Shown: one piece after another, positions 11,641 through 22,465 of the stretch
How positions within the stretch are numbered: position 1 is the first letter of the stretch
Layout of the letters: each line of letters starts with the position of its first letter
DNA from: Fistularia commersonii
Taxonomy: Eukaryota; Chordata; Actinopteri; Syngnathiformes; Fistulariidae
Assembly: GCA_037954325.1 (NCBI GenBank)
Contig: JBBMNZ010000007.1
Coordinates: 6,505,001-6,569,000, forward strand
Length of the DNA stretch: 64,000 nucleotides
Direction: 5' to 3'
Made by a program: the position numbers and the translations under genes
The notes under the pieces: generated by a model
Told to the model about the DNA's origin: nothing
Seen by the model: the letters and a program-made list of their open reading frames with translations, nothing else
Databases searched by the model: none

Positions 11641-13260
11641 GATCAGCGGAAATCCCAAGCTTAGGCTACATCGTGGAACCTGCCTCCCCATCACTTCATA
11701 TGGAAGCCAATCCCAGACTGAGCATCAGACCAGCGAGAGGAAGGTGAAGGTACTGCAGACACCGCGGACAGAGAGCTTGATCAACATCAGAAGCTACCTT
11801 CTTCTTAGACATTTGAAAAGAGAATTCCGCCCCCGTGTCATGGCGCAAGGACAAGCGATGGGTTTGATTCAGGGACAAAGAAACGGCACAGAATCGTGGG
11901 AACCACCAACATCATCGGGCGATGTTGAAGTTGTGGATCCCTTTGTTTGTTGTCGCTTTGGTTACATGTGCAGCGCAAAGGAGGCCAGAAGTTGAGGTGG
12001 GAAAACAAGGATGTGGAACGGCTCCTGGGGCCTCTCGGATGGTGTCAGGTGGTGAAGAAGAGATGGAATTTCTTCTAACGGACACTGCTTGACGTGTGTG
12101 TCAGTCATCAGCTAATGGAAGACGAGGGTTAGCGTAAATCCACCTCTTCGGTCGGACTCTGCCAAGCCTTTGGTCTCACTTGCCTTCCTCCACCCCACCT
12201 TTTTGTCCTCCCACATGCAATACTATGCAGACGAGACTCTGACTTCTCCTGACACCTTTTGGCGTCAAGCCCCGAGCCCAAGCAACGCTTTGATTGCTGC
12301 TTTTCTTCTGAACATTCCTGGCTGTATATCTGACAAGGGCTACCCGCGGCCCGACTCTGGAACAAAGCTAGCTAACTCTTGACCTTTGCACGGCTATTTA
12401 TTCAACCTTTGTCCCGAGAAGTTCCCATCGAAGGGATGTAGGCCAACCATCCCGGCGGCGTCGGCCATTACCTAAGACGACGTAGAGGGAGATGTATGCT
12501 GCTGAAGTGGATTGTCTTCCTGGGGCAAATGGGAGAGCAATTTTGCGCTTCTTGGGACCATATCTCCATCGCGTCATCGAACCCCCACCATGACGTCCAC
12601 GCCAATGTCAGCGGGCCATAAAATACACAAGACCAACAATGTTTGCTTTCCCTGGGGGTGGGGGCGGGGGGGCTACAACAACAGAAGTCCATATTTCTTG
12701 ACCTAGCTTGGTGACCGCACCGCCAATCCATTATTCAGGAAGTGTCTAGCGATGGCTAAGCGTCACTTTACACCAGCCTACTAGAGGTTCTGACCAGGAA
12801 GGAAGTACCAACGTAGAAGCTACGTAATTCTCATCTCTACCTTCTGTAGCACTTTTGAGGCAAATTGTTGAAAAAGAAGAAACTAGCACTAGTGCTGCTG
12901 CGTCAACCCAAGACTAAACAGTATTCTTGCTAGCTTCGGGTCGTCCATAGCGCAAGGCTGAATTCGGCAATCGTGGTCCCGTCCAAAGGAGCCCAAGTCA
13001 ATCACCGGGCCGTTTGCTACCTTGGTGACCGGTCGCTAGCTTTGACCACCGCCAAGAAGATAAATCCAGGGAGGACGCTCGTTTAGTGACGCCACAAAGT
13101 TACGCGTCACTGTGACAAAATTCCACTCGTTATTTTGTAAAACAGCCAACTACACAGTAATAACATCTAATAACGCTGTAATAATGCGGTAATAACACTA
13201 ATGTGATTAAACGCTAATCTCCACTTCAAAAAAGTGGCTTGTGAAAATTAGCAGCTTATG
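11641..13260. other. Unannotated DNA, srpk2 intron
   Basis: Apart from the LINE-like fragment near 12.2 kb I see no gene or element. CpG-poor to moderate composition. Confidence 0.35.
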
Positions 13261-13457
13261 TAGCCAATCAGCTGTGTGTGTGTGTGTGTGTGTGTGTGTT
13301 GTCACCTTTACCTGTCGTTAACGCACGGACGCAGGAAAAAAAGGGGGGGGTCCCAGCCAATCGTCTCCATTACGGGATAGCGGGAGTGAGAGTTCCGTGC
13401 GCCTTTTGTGCGCGTCCCTTGGTGCGTCATCCGGCCCAGCCGCGCGTCTACTAGACA

Positions 13458-13486
13458 ACGTGTGTGTGTGTGTGTGTGTGTGTGTG
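13458..13486 (+). repeat. (GT)n microsatellite
   Basis: Short GT array about 200 bp beyond the 3' end of the 13.7 kb srpk2 first exon, thus (CA)n in the srpk2 transcript. A second short GT array is at 13273-13299. Confidence 0.9.
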
Positions 13487-13687
13487 ACGCTGCTTGTCAC
13501 CGGGCCTAACGACTCGCAGAGCGATTCCCACCCCAGACAAAAGAGGGGAAAGCAGTGCGGGAGACGCACACGCACACGCACGCACATCCAGCAGGTGTAG
13601 ACGCCCCCCCCCCCCCCCCGCCCCTTCCCCACTTCTCCTCCGCACCGCGGCCAGAAGGACGACTGGAGGAAGAGGAAGATGTGTTAC

Positions 13688-13725
13688 CTTTCGGGGGACG
13701 AGGATTTCTCCGAGTTCACGGACAT
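13688..13725 (-). CDS. srpk2: srpk2 alternative first coding exon (SRSF protein kinase 2)
   Basis: Reading the minus strand from 13725, the frame gives MSVNSEKSSSPER, nearly identical to the N-terminus of the canonical vertebrate SRPK2 isoform that begins MSVNSEKSSSSER. The exon ends GAAAG|GTAAC, two bases into a codon, the same phase as the exon pair of the other isoform at 20.1/19.97 kb. Both can therefore join one shared downstream exon, which is not visible in the window. SRPK2 phosphorylates RS domains of SR splicing factors. The N-terminus is a short basic/serine-rich leader ahead of the kinase domain, which is not in view. The plus-strand frame across this exon (starting MCYLSGDEDF) is a shadow. 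Confidence 0.88.
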
Positions 13726-14345
13726 GAGCGGTGCGCGTCAGCCGCCCGCCGGCCGGGGGGGGGAGGGGGCTCAGGAGACGGCGGGGTTCCGGCGAGGAGG
13801 GGGTTACGGCGTCCCCTCTTCCTCCTCCTCCTCCTCCTCCTCCTCCTCCTCTTCCTCCCCTCCGCCAGAGGAGAAGAAAAGGATGGAGGCTCTGCGGAAG
13901 AGCAGCGTCGGATGTCTGGGTGTGTGTGTGTGTGCGTGCGTGTGTGTGCCTGTATGAGAGTCCGGCAATCTCACGCCCCTGCCTCCGTCCGTGCTTCCTT
14001 CCCTTCCTTCCTTCCTTCCTCCCTTCCTTCCTTCCTCCCTCTCCTGGCCTCTGTCACTTTCCCTTCCCGGTTCTTCCTCCGCTCCTCCCGTCTGCTTCCT
14101 CTCCTCCGTCGGACTGGGGAGGAGACTCCCTCCGCGCATGTCCGTCCCTCTCTCCGTCCCTCCCTCCCTCCCTCCATCACTCCCTCCCTCCCTCCCTCTT
14201 TTCCTCCCTCTCTCTCTCTGCTCTGCACAACAACAGAGCGGAGAGCCGGGCGGACCGTACCACTGCCGGCGGACGCGGGGGTGTCGGTCCCCCCCCCCTC
14301 CATCTCTCCCACTTACGACATCCGGTATCTCGGGGCAACGCCCCC
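13726..14345 (-). promoter_or_regulatory. srpk2: srpk2 promoter/5' leader with purine repeats
   Basis: Upstream (to the right) of the 13725 minus-strand start lies a CpG-bearing, repeat-rich leader. In transcript sense it carries (GGA)n at about 13818-13856, (GGAA)n between 13998 and 14035, and (GAGG)n-like purine tracts at 14150-14220. C and G homopolymers are at 14289-14298 and 14341-14352. The transcription start is not determinable. Long open frames here on both strands are low-complexity artefacts. Confidence 0.5.
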
Positions 14346-14454
14346 CCCCCCCCACCCAACCCCGAAGACACCCGTCCTTGTTTCCTTGACTGCTACCTTA
14401 GGATGCTATATTTGTTTGCATGTGTGTTTTCGTCTGTCTGACCTCAATATTGGT

Positions 14455-14494
<40 letters not shown>
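14455..14494 (+). repeat. (GT)n microsatellite
   Basis: GT array of about 20 units, just before a degenerate tandem repeat. Confidence 0.9.
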
Positions 14495-14497
<3 letters not shown>

Positions 14498-14599
14498 AGG
14501 GGGGGTCCCTACAGGTGAGCGCAGTACTGGCATGGAGCTATGGAGATGATTGACAGACATGTGTTACCATGGTTACCACTCTGTACCCCCCTCACCCCC

Positions 14600-15280
14600 C
14601 CCAAAAAAACTACCAGCAGTTATAAACCAGTAATAAACAATAACTGACCTAACCAACTCGTAATAAACCAGTAATAAACACTAATAACAGTAGGAAATGC
14701 TGATAAACACACATAGACACCAAGTGACACCCATAAACTAGTAATAAAAAGAAAAACTAATAAACACTAATAACATCAGGTAACACTACTAATCCAGGGA
14801 TAAACACAAATAAAAATTAAAAGATACCCATAAACCAGTAATAAAAGGAAAAACTAATGAAGCAGTAATAAAAACAAATATACTAGTTAACACTAATAGA
14901 CACTGACTCACCAGTAACAGACACTAATAAATTAGTGATAAGCACTTATAAACAGTAATGAGCCATTAATAAACCACTTATTAAAAAAACAACACTTATA
15001 ACAAGTAATAAACCTTAATAAACAGTTATAGAACTAATAGTTAGGGAGAAAAAACCATTAAGAAACCAATAAAGCCTAAATAAATGGCTAAACTATAACT
15101 AATAAACACGAATAAATGAGTAATAAGAGCAATAAACACAAACAAGTAATAAAACAGTAAAAACATTAATACAGTGATAATCCCCAAGAGACTGGTAATA
15201 AACTATTAATAGCCAATACACAGAAATAACTGTAATAAACCAATAATAAGTTACCCTTGAAGCCAAATACTTGATAAACC
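14600..15280. repeat. Degenerate AT-rich minisatellite
   Basis: Diverged head-to-tail copies of a motif like agtaataaacactaataaac, roughly 18-24 bp per unit, over about 680 bp. No coding function. Lies between the two srpk2 first exons. Confidence 0.7.
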
Positions 15281-16015
15281 AGTAGTAACACAGTCCAGTG
15301 TTGAAGGACACAACCGCTAAGTCTCACTTTTATTAGTAAGGGGGGAAAAAAAAAACAACAAAACTTCCAAATGTAGCATTTGCAAACATTAATATCCCAA
15401 AAATACCGAGCATGTACTTTTGGCTGCAAATAGGTGACCGGCGCCAGCACGCTAATGCTAATTGTAGCACATGCTAACAAACAAAAACACCCTGGACAGC
15501 TGAAGTATCCCCGAAAAAACACGAGTAAGGTTTCCTCTTCCGTATCACGGTTCAACAATCAATATCAGCACAAACAATACGATAATGAATAAATGACCAA
15601 CATCAAAAATAGTTAAATGATCACAATGCATATTATCCTTTGTATTACTTTACCAACATGTTATCTATCTATCTAGTATGTATATATAAAAATACACGTT
15701 ATCCTGAAAGAGGGAATAAACGGAGGAGTGAGGAGCTCCACTTCCTGGAATCAAAGGAGTGCATTAGCGAACGTCCCCTAGCCAAAGCATTGTCCTCATT
15801 CTGTGTGGATATGGGCCAGTGGGGGGGCGGGGGGTCCTCGGGGTACTGTGCGGGCCCGCCGTTTTTCGGGTCACATGACGAGGGGGGGAGGGAGGTTGCT
15901 ATAACAACGCCGGCGACAATCAGTACACTAGCAATCGATAAAGTGATCGCGGTTTAGCAGCGGGTGCAGGTGGGAGGTAGAGATACTTCCTGGTAGGTGG
16001 TAGTATTCACTTGTT
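15281..16015. other. Unannotated DNA, srpk2 intron
   Basis: No gene recognised. A short (CTAT)n run lies near 15661-15675 and G-rich tracts at 15819-15840. Confidence 0.35.
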
Positions 16016-16019
16016 GTAG

Positions 16020-16285
16020 TGCTATCAGCGGGAGGGGCGGAGTCTATCCTCGCCGTGATTCGCCGAGAGGCGGGGTTCACCCTGGACCGGCCAATCACAG
16101 GGCCACATACGGAGATGTCCAACTATTCACCCTCCCATTCACACACCTGGGCAATGTAGGGTCTCCATGAACCTCCTGGATGTTTTTGGAGCGTGGGAGG
16201 AACCCCATGCAGACATGGGGAGAACAAGGAGCAAGGCTCCTGCTGAGAATCCAACTAGGGACCCTCTGAACCATGACGGTTCAGA
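16020..16285 (+). repeat. Teleost SINE-like dispersed repeat, copy 2
   Basis: Landmarks tcctcgccgtgattcgccga, gccaatcacagggccacata, aatgtagggtctccatgaac and ccaactagggaccctctg place it in the family of the 7.74 kb copy. Confidence 0.75.
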
Positions 16286-16399
16286 GAACTCCTTTATATT
16301 CATAAAATAAGGGAGGGGGGTCTCATGAGCAGATGTATTTCTGGAGCATTATTGAGGCTGCCGGGAGCTATCTTTAAGTGGCCTACTTCTTGGATGCAG

Positions 16400-16520
16400 A
16401 CGGCGGCGAGGCGGGCGATCGCACCCGCACGGACCCAGCGGCACGTGTGTGTGCGAACCAAGATGGCGGGGGTCATGGCGGCAGCGGCGGCGGCGTGGAT
16501 GAGACGGAGAGAGAGCGGCT
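16400..16520. promoter_or_regulatory. CpG-rich YY1-type candidate first exon or promoter
   Basis: Contains accaagatggcggggg, a consensus YY1 site overlapping an ATG, followed by an alanine-rich frame that ends at a possible donor (aaacg|gtgactg). I do not recognise the peptide on either strand. It lies between the two srpk2 first exons and could be a third, non-coding srpk2 start; strand undetermined. Confidence 0.3.
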
Positions 16521-16966
16521 TAAACGGTGACTGAGCTTTTCAAGTCGGCAGCAGTGTGGTGGCTGTCTGTGGGGAAAACACTGCCCTCAAGTGGGGAAAA
16601 CACACACTCACACACACACACATGCATGCCACGACTGTGTGTGAGTGTGTGTTTGTGTGTGTCCAGATTGACTGACATACTGATATCCGCGGGTCGGCCT
16701 CGGAGCGGCTTGCTGTTTTTATGCTAGCAGAACTCCATATGGAGCAAGTCAGTCTACGGGGACTGCAAAGCAAACCGTAGTAAGCTCGTCACACACACAC
16801 GTGCATGCACACACACACACAGCACCAAGCCAGTCTTGGTGAGTGACTCGGGTGGCATCACCTTGGCAACCTGGCTGACCCGTCTCCTTGACGACGATAG
16901 GGATGGTTACTGCATTGGTTTGATCATGAGTATTACTGCTCCAGGTGGGGGGGGGGGCGGGTTTCA

Positions 16967-16969
<3 letters not shown>

Positions 16970-17021
<52 letters not shown>
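16970..17021 (+). repeat. (GT)n microsatellite
   Basis: GT array of about 26 units, preceded by a G-rich run at 16947-16960. A smaller (CA)n/(GT)n pair is at 16596-16660. Confidence 0.95.
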
Positions 17022-17024
<3 letters not shown>

Positions 17025-17049
17025 CATTTTGAACAGAGGGAATGTAAGC

Positions 17050-18430
17050 TGTGATGTTACTGCCTTCTAGTGGTCACATAAGGTATTACATCCATTCATT
17101 CATAGTGCGATTTGGAAATAAAAAAGGGTTAATGTACAAATCATGGGCTGGGGCGGTTCCCATGGCAACCAGACAATACCACCTTTTTCCTTTGGAACAA
17201 ACTCATCAGACAAAAATGTCAAGAGAGACAATAACTCCCATGATCCCGCAGGCGGTGGGACAACATGAAAATATGAATGAGTGATGTTTTGTGTTGGACT
17301 GCATTCAAGACCTTTGCATGTCGTGAACTTGTGAAGCTCCGTAGATGATAGAAGTAGTTCTTTCTAATTCCTGTCCACATTATTTCCACGAGACGACTGG
17401 AGGAAATTAGCTCCCTCTCTGGAATCTGGGTCCAACCCAGCGGCCATCTTGGCTCTTATGGAGCCCAATGGTTTTTGCTTTACATGACCCTCTAATGAAC
17501 ACATAAACAGAATAATAATATCTGCTGAGGCCAGGACTGGATTTTCAGAGACGGGGCAAAAACATGGACGTGGGTCGGGGGAGGGGTTGATGGAACGCCG
17601 CTGACCGGCGGAGAAGTCGAGGGGATGTGGGTCAGCGTGCTGAGCCGGAGAAATTGAGATATTGCACTGGTAAGGGAAGCTACAGCCGCCACCGCCGGGA
17701 AAGATTATCGATTCTGCTTGGCTGCAGCCGGAATCCTGATTCATCACGTCGTCTTTGGGCGTCAGTCGGAGGACGGGGGGAATTCATTCATTACCTGTTC
17801 ATCAATTTAGCTTCATATCTGTTAACACCAGGAATTACATCAAACGCCGATTCATAAAAAAAGAAATTGAAATCTGGATCTGTGTCTTCATGAATTGGAA
17901 TAAATTGCAGCTGAAAATAATTATACATTAATACCAAGAAAAAAAAAGAACAGTCAATGGCCTGAATTAGCTTCTTTGAGAAATATAAACCTAAATAAAA
18001 TCAGCAGAGAATTCCCCAGAACACTTCTGTGATTACGTTAATTACGAATAGGCCGGAAATCAGCATGATAATTATTACTTTGAAAAAATACATTTCATGG
18101 AATTTGCTAAGCCTCAGAAAAACAAGGAAGCTGGTAAAAGATTGTTAATAGAAAAAATATTTTTGCCAATTTAAATAGAATTTGTCATACAAAATAAGGT
18201 TGGATATTTGGATTTTTGGGGGGAGGGGGGGGGGTTAAAGAAGGTAACAGGAATTTTAAAAAATGAACATTTCAAAATTCTAAGAAATGGGTGAATTGGA
18301 TTCAAACTTAATTTCCTGCCGCCGACGACAGAGGAGCCGGAGCCAATCCCAGGTGACGCTGGGCAATAGGCCGGGTTTAACCCAGCTGTCAATCACAGGG
18401 CTTTTCATGGAAAACAGAGAGTAGGTAAAG
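17050..18430. other. Unannotated AT-rich DNA, srpk2 intron
   Basis: No element or gene recognised; 17850-18300 is AT-rich with many A runs and a G run near 18220-18234. Confidence 0.35.
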
Positions 18431-18575
18431 CGGTTAAATGCCAGGATGGTTACAAGACTCATTTCCAATCAACTTTCCCCACTATGCAGACGATCTGCCG
18501 ATAAATATTACAGAATAAACAGACAGGTCGGATTCACACCGGAGCCGGGAATCGACCAACGAACCGTCAGATTGG
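18430..18575. repeat. LINE-derived chimeric repeat fragment
   Basis: Shares ctatgcagacgatct and the following segment with the fragment at 6910-7200, so both derive from one composite repeat family. Confidence 0.5.
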
Positions 18576-18934
18576 AGGGACCGTGCCACAACCTAACGCG
18601 CACACACACATCTCGGGGGGGTAGGAGGGGGTCAAAGCCCAAACACTCCATTCATCTCAAGCAGAAGTTCCTTTACTCAAGCTGGACTCCTCCGATCTCC
18701 CATGACCTTCTAGCACCCTATATCGCAATCTCAGCCAACTACGGTTAGTTTCTTCGCTTACTTTCTGTATGGCTCGTGGAAACAGCCCCCCTCGGACAGT
18801 CGGCGTCCAAGGAAACCCGACTCGCCGTCGTCTAAAACGTGTCTAGTTTGTGCTGCCGTCTTCTGGATGTAACTTCCGATGCTCCACCTGCAAACCCGAC
18901 GGATAAAGGAGGACAGTCCGAGGGCACAACGACA

Positions 18935-19235
18935 TCGTTCATTCATTCATTATCTACATTACCTACTATCCAGCTGGAGCCTGTCCTGGCTGTGATTGGG
19001 CAAGAGACTGGGGCTCATCCTGGACCAATCAGAGGGCCTCATGGAGAGACATACAAGTATTGACCCTCTCTTTCACACACCAGGACAATGTAGGGTTCTC
19101 CATGAACCTCCTGCATGTCTTTGGACTGAAGGGCGAACTCTCAGGAGCCGCCTGAGACACGGAGAACATGGAAACTCCACACAGGAAGTCCAACCAGGGA
19201 CCTTCTGGCTGTGAGGGGGCGGAGCTAACCACTGC
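18935..19235 (+). repeat. Teleost SINE-like dispersed repeat, copy 3
   Basis: Starts near cattcattatctacattacc and runs through ctggctgtgattgggcaaga, gaccaatcagagggcctcat, tccacacaggaagtccaacc and ggaccttctggctgtgaggg. A nearly full copy. Confidence 0.8.
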
Positions 19236-19350
19236 GTCTGTCCATCCCAGGTATCAGTCATGATTGCCACCTGCTAGCCGTTGCTAGCGCAGCAACCGCG
19301 TCAACTTACACCACTCCGTGCAAGCAGCGTGTACATGATTAAACCTCTGA

Positions 19351-19352
<2 letters not shown>

Positions 19353-19428
<76 letters not shown>
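19353..19428 (+). repeat. (CA)n microsatellite
   Basis: About 38 uninterrupted CA units, intronic with respect to srpk2 (GT in transcript sense). Confidence 0.97.
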
Positions 19429-19429
<1 letters not shown>

Positions 19430-19878
19430 ATCTGGACGTGATGCGCTGATCAACATGGCCAGGCGGCCATATTGGACCGGTGTGATAAGGTTCATGGGTG
19501 AATGTCAATGTGGTGACTGTGCAATCGTACGTGTGTGTGTCTGTGCATGTGTGTGCACACGCATGCACAGGTGGATGCAGGAACCACTGACAAAACAGCC
19601 TTCTAGTGTCAGATGGATCTGAAGAGGAGGAAACATCTTTGCTCCTGGTCTTCACCTCCAACCAGAGAACCACCACTTACACACACACACAAACACACAC
19701 ACAGTTCATCTTACGTTTCATGTCACGTGACAGAGATGCGTTGAGCGCCGACAGTCCTTCAAAATAAGAGTCATACACAGCGGAAATGCAACTTCCATCA
19801 GTTCACGCACACGTGAGCGCGGTCAGAGCTGCCCACGCAACGCTAGGAGACGTGTGTGTGTGGAGGGGGTGGGGCAGT

Positions 19879-19930
19879 ACACACACACATACACACACAC
19901 ACACCCACACACACACACACACACACACAC
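19879..19930 (+). repeat. (CA)n array abutting srpk2 donor
   Basis: CA arrays at 19879-19902 and 19909-19930. On the minus strand the srpk2 exon 2 donor reads GTAAGCCGGC and then enters this array as (GT)n, only ten bases after the exon. Confidence 0.9.
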
Positions 19931-19940
19931 GCCGGCTTAC

Positions 19941-20109
19941 CTCCGGGGGTGACCCGTCTTGTCTTTCCTCCCCTTCGGCCTCCTCTTCCTGGCCTGGATG
20001 GCCATCACTGCGGGGGTGGGAAGAAGACAGATGATGATGATTTGCGTGAGGCGCGGCCCCGCCGGCGGGGGAAGCTGCGGGGGGTGTACGCACCTTTCCT
20101 GGAGCTCAT
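19941..20109 (-). CDS. srpk2: srpk2 5' coding exons (SRSF protein kinase 2), partial
   Basis: Exon 1 coding part is 20109-20094 (ATGAGCTCCAGGAAAG|GTGCGT) and exon 2 is 20007-19941 (CCCGCAG|TGATGG ... CGGAG|GTAAGC). Joined, they read MSSRKVMAIQARKRRPK and then GRKDKTGHPRR, matching the longer SRPK2 N-terminus that begins MSSRKVLAIQARKRRPK. The pair totals 83 nt and so ends two bases into a codon, like the 13.7 kb alternative exon. The kinase domain exons are not in the window: the following intron exceeds 19.9 kb. SRPK2 is a constitutively active serine kinase acting on arginine/serine-rich splicing factors in cytoplasm and nucleus; the basic N-terminal leader is isoform-specific. Head-to-head with pus7, about 2 kb apart. 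Confidence 0.92.
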
Positions 20110-20171
20110 GTTTTCCGCCTCCTTCCCCTCGGCAGGAGCGGGCGGCTCGGCGGCAGCAGGCGGAATCTTTC

Positions 20172-20176
20172 CCCCT

Positions 20177-20218
<42 letters not shown>
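20172..20218 (-). repeat. srpk2: (CT)n array in srpk2 leader, (GA)n in sense
   Basis: About 19 CT units on the plus strand at 20181-20218, that is (GA)n 72-109 nt upstream of the 20109 start codon in the probable srpk2 5' leader. Runs into a G-rich purine stretch toward the ATG. Confidence 0.85.
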
Positions 20219-20219
<1 letters not shown>

Positions 20220-20324
20220 AACACGCACACATGCGTGCACCGGAGTCACACACGCACTCCCTCTGCCGTCGAGTCTCACACCTGCATGCATTGATTGATT
20301 GATTGATTCAGTTATTCATCTGAG

Positions 20325-21845
20325 AACATTGGGGAGCATCATGAAGTCCAGGGCGCACACCAGACAGGTGAGGGATAAAGTTGTGGAGAACTTTCAAGCA
20401 GGATGAGGCTATAAAAAGATCTCCCAGGTTTCCGGAGTTCTGTTCGGTCCATCATCGGGAAATGGAAACTACCGGGACACGGACGTCCACCTCAACCTGC
20501 AGGCCGATCAAGGGGAAAACTGGTCAGAGATGCTGCCAGGAGGTCCACGGTGACTCTGGATCCACAGCTCAGGTGGAGGGATCTGTCCACAGGACTACCA
20601 TTGGTCCTGACCTGCACAAATTTTGCCCAAATAGGGAAGAATTCAAGAGGAAATCCATCTGAAATCCTGTTTGCCAGACCCTATGTGGAAGAAAGTGCTC
20701 TGGTCAGATGAAACCAAAACTGTGTTTTTTGGAAGTGTGGCAGAACACCAACGATGCTCATCACTCTGAAGGCGGCGTCTCCTCGGTGTCTCACAATGAC
20801 CCTCAACATAAAACTGGAGTTACAAGGGAGTGGTCTAAACCAGGGGTGTCAAACACATTTTGGTCCAGGGGCCACATACGGCCTAATTTGATGTCATTAC
20901 CGAGAGGTAACACCTCTAGAGGTAACACACAAGTCCAAATTTTTCCTTTGTTTTAGTGTAAAAGAGGTAAACAGGTAAATAATAAAAATCTTTATATGTT
21001 ATGAACTACTCCTGTAAAAAATTACATGATGAATTAATATTAAGAGTGATTATTAAGAAAAAGAATCGATGAAATTACACCCTAAAAATATTGTTGAGTT
21101 AAAAGAGAATCTTGTCACTGTGGGAAAATTTGCCACTAGAATTTATTAGAAATTTGACTGGTAGCATGTATAATGTTTACAAGGCTAATGGTGGCTATTC
21201 TGGTTAGTAAATCATAATTTTGCCCTTTTTTTTTTGCGATCGTTTCTGTGATGTTTTTATCGACATGAGAAAAGATCATTTTAACAATGTCACAAGACGT
21301 TTGTTCATTAAAAAAACATTTTGTTTTAAAATTTTAAAGAAAAAAATACATTGCAAAGTTTCTTTTTAATCTTTTCCTTGCCCGTTTTTTTATTTTTTTT
21401 CAAACCCACAGTATAAAAACCCCCAGATGCATGCAAGCAAAAAAGGGCGGGACGCACTAACACAAAAATTAGATTTCAGACAGGGGCCACAAAATAATGT
21501 TCACGAGTGTGGTTCCCCTGGTCTAAACCAACATTTGTGTGTTAGAATGGCCCAGTCAAAGTCCAAACCTAAATCCAAAATCTGTGGCAAGATCTGAAAA
21601 CCGTCGTTCACAAAAGCTCTCCATCTTACTCCTGAGCTTTAGCAGTTCTTGCAAAGAAGAATTGGCAAAAAAAAATCAGTTTCCTAACATGCAAAGATGG
21701 AAAAAAATAAATAAATAATAAAATCATAATTTTTTTTTGTACTCCATAATTGCGTCCCTCTTTGTGTTGGTAAAATCCAATCAAAAATGTTATCTTTTGG
21801 GGTCGTACCGCTACAAAATGTGGAAAAGTGACTTTTGCAAGCCAC
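20325..21845 (+). mobile_element. Degenerate Tc1/mariner transposon, interrupted
   Basis: Text typical of teleost Tc1-like transposases in sense orientation: atcatgaagtccagggcgca, ttgtggagaactttcaagca, tccacaggactaccattggt, atgtggaagaaagtgctctg, then after the nested insertion gaatggcccagtcaaagtcc, aatctgtggcaagatctgaa and a 3' part ending aaaatgtggaaaagtg ... ttttgcaagccac. The reading frame is destroyed by frameshifts and deletions. The last open piece (20381-20662) has no intact catalytic DDE triad. Lies between the srpk2 and pus7 5' ends. Confidence 0.88.
20841..21520. mobile_element. hAT-type non-autonomous element nested in Tc1 relic
   Basis: A 680-bp element bordered on both sides by the 8-bp direct repeat gtctaaac (20833-20840 and 21521-21528), the target-site length of hAT transposases. 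The ends are caggggtgtcaaacac and, inverted, caggggaaccacac, sharing CAGGGG. The ggtccaggggccacatacgg text is typical of a widespread vertebrate hAT family. The inside is AT-rich with no transposase frame. Its insertion splits the Tc1 relic and so is younger. Confidence 0.9.
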
Positions 21846-21889
21846 CGCATTTGCAAATACACGCTTGATGACTAACATGTGAGGAGAAA

Positions 21890-22389
21890 CAGCGCCCCTT
21901 GCGGACACCGGCGTGTCTCGGCATCCGCCCGTCCCCGTTCCCTCGGCGGCTGTCGCTTTTGAGCCTCGCCGGCTTCTGTCGCGCCTCATTGGAGTGCGCA
22001 TGCGTCCCCGCAAGTACTCTTACCTTATTGGTCGGCTGGCGGACGACAAGAGGAAGCGCGTCCCGGTGCGTGGAGGGGGGGGGAACAAATCCACTACACA
22101 CACACACACATACATACATACATACATACACACAAACACGTGCAGGTAAAGTCAGATGGACACTTGTGTTTTGCTACTAAAGGCCGGGGTTAGCTTTAGC
22201 AGCATTAGCCGCACAGACGAGGGTAATGACGCGGGCGTTAGCCGTTTTGCTAACACCCTAACGTGTCTTCCAGTAGCCGTGTCCTGCTCGGGGCCCGTCG
22301 AGAGAAGTGTGCCGGTGTGTGGTGGCGTGGGGAGGTGAAGTGTACCCAGAAACCCACGCGTGTCTATTTCCGTCTCAGGCTCTTAAACG
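21890..22389 (+). promoter_or_regulatory. pus7: pus7 promoter and 5' non-coding exon
   Basis: CpG-rich stretch with an NRF1-type palindrome tgcgcatgcg at 21995-22004 and two inverted CCAAT boxes (ATTGG at 21988-21992 and 22027-22031). It is followed by a likely non-coding exon that ends ctcttaaacg at 22389 with a strong donor gtaagt. The next acceptor is ccatctccag at 23150, 13 bases before the pus7 ATG. The transcription start is not determinable. A (CA)n/(CATA)n stretch at 22096-22133 sits inside the region. Confidence 0.6.
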
Positions 22390-22465
22390 GTAAGTCTACT
22401 GCATTATTTACCATCGTCATGCCAGTCAGTCTTATCCTCCTTTGGGCTAATGTATTCAGGTGTCA

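Noticed and set aside
13679..13957. Plus-strand frame starting MCYLSGDEDFSEFTDMSG
   Set aside because: At first looked like a first exon, but it is the complement of the srpk2 MSVNSEKSSS exon, which matches a known protein.
13555..14553. 332-codon plus-strand open frame and long minus-strand frames over the same DNA
   Set aside because: Composed of CA, TCC, TTCC and CCCT repeats; the real coding sequence here is the short minus-strand srpk2 exon.
19284..19676. 130-codon minus frame with Cys-Val repeats
   Set aside because: Microsatellite artefact.
20381..20662. 93-codon open frame as a possible gene
   Set aside because: Text belongs to a decayed Tc1-like transposon.
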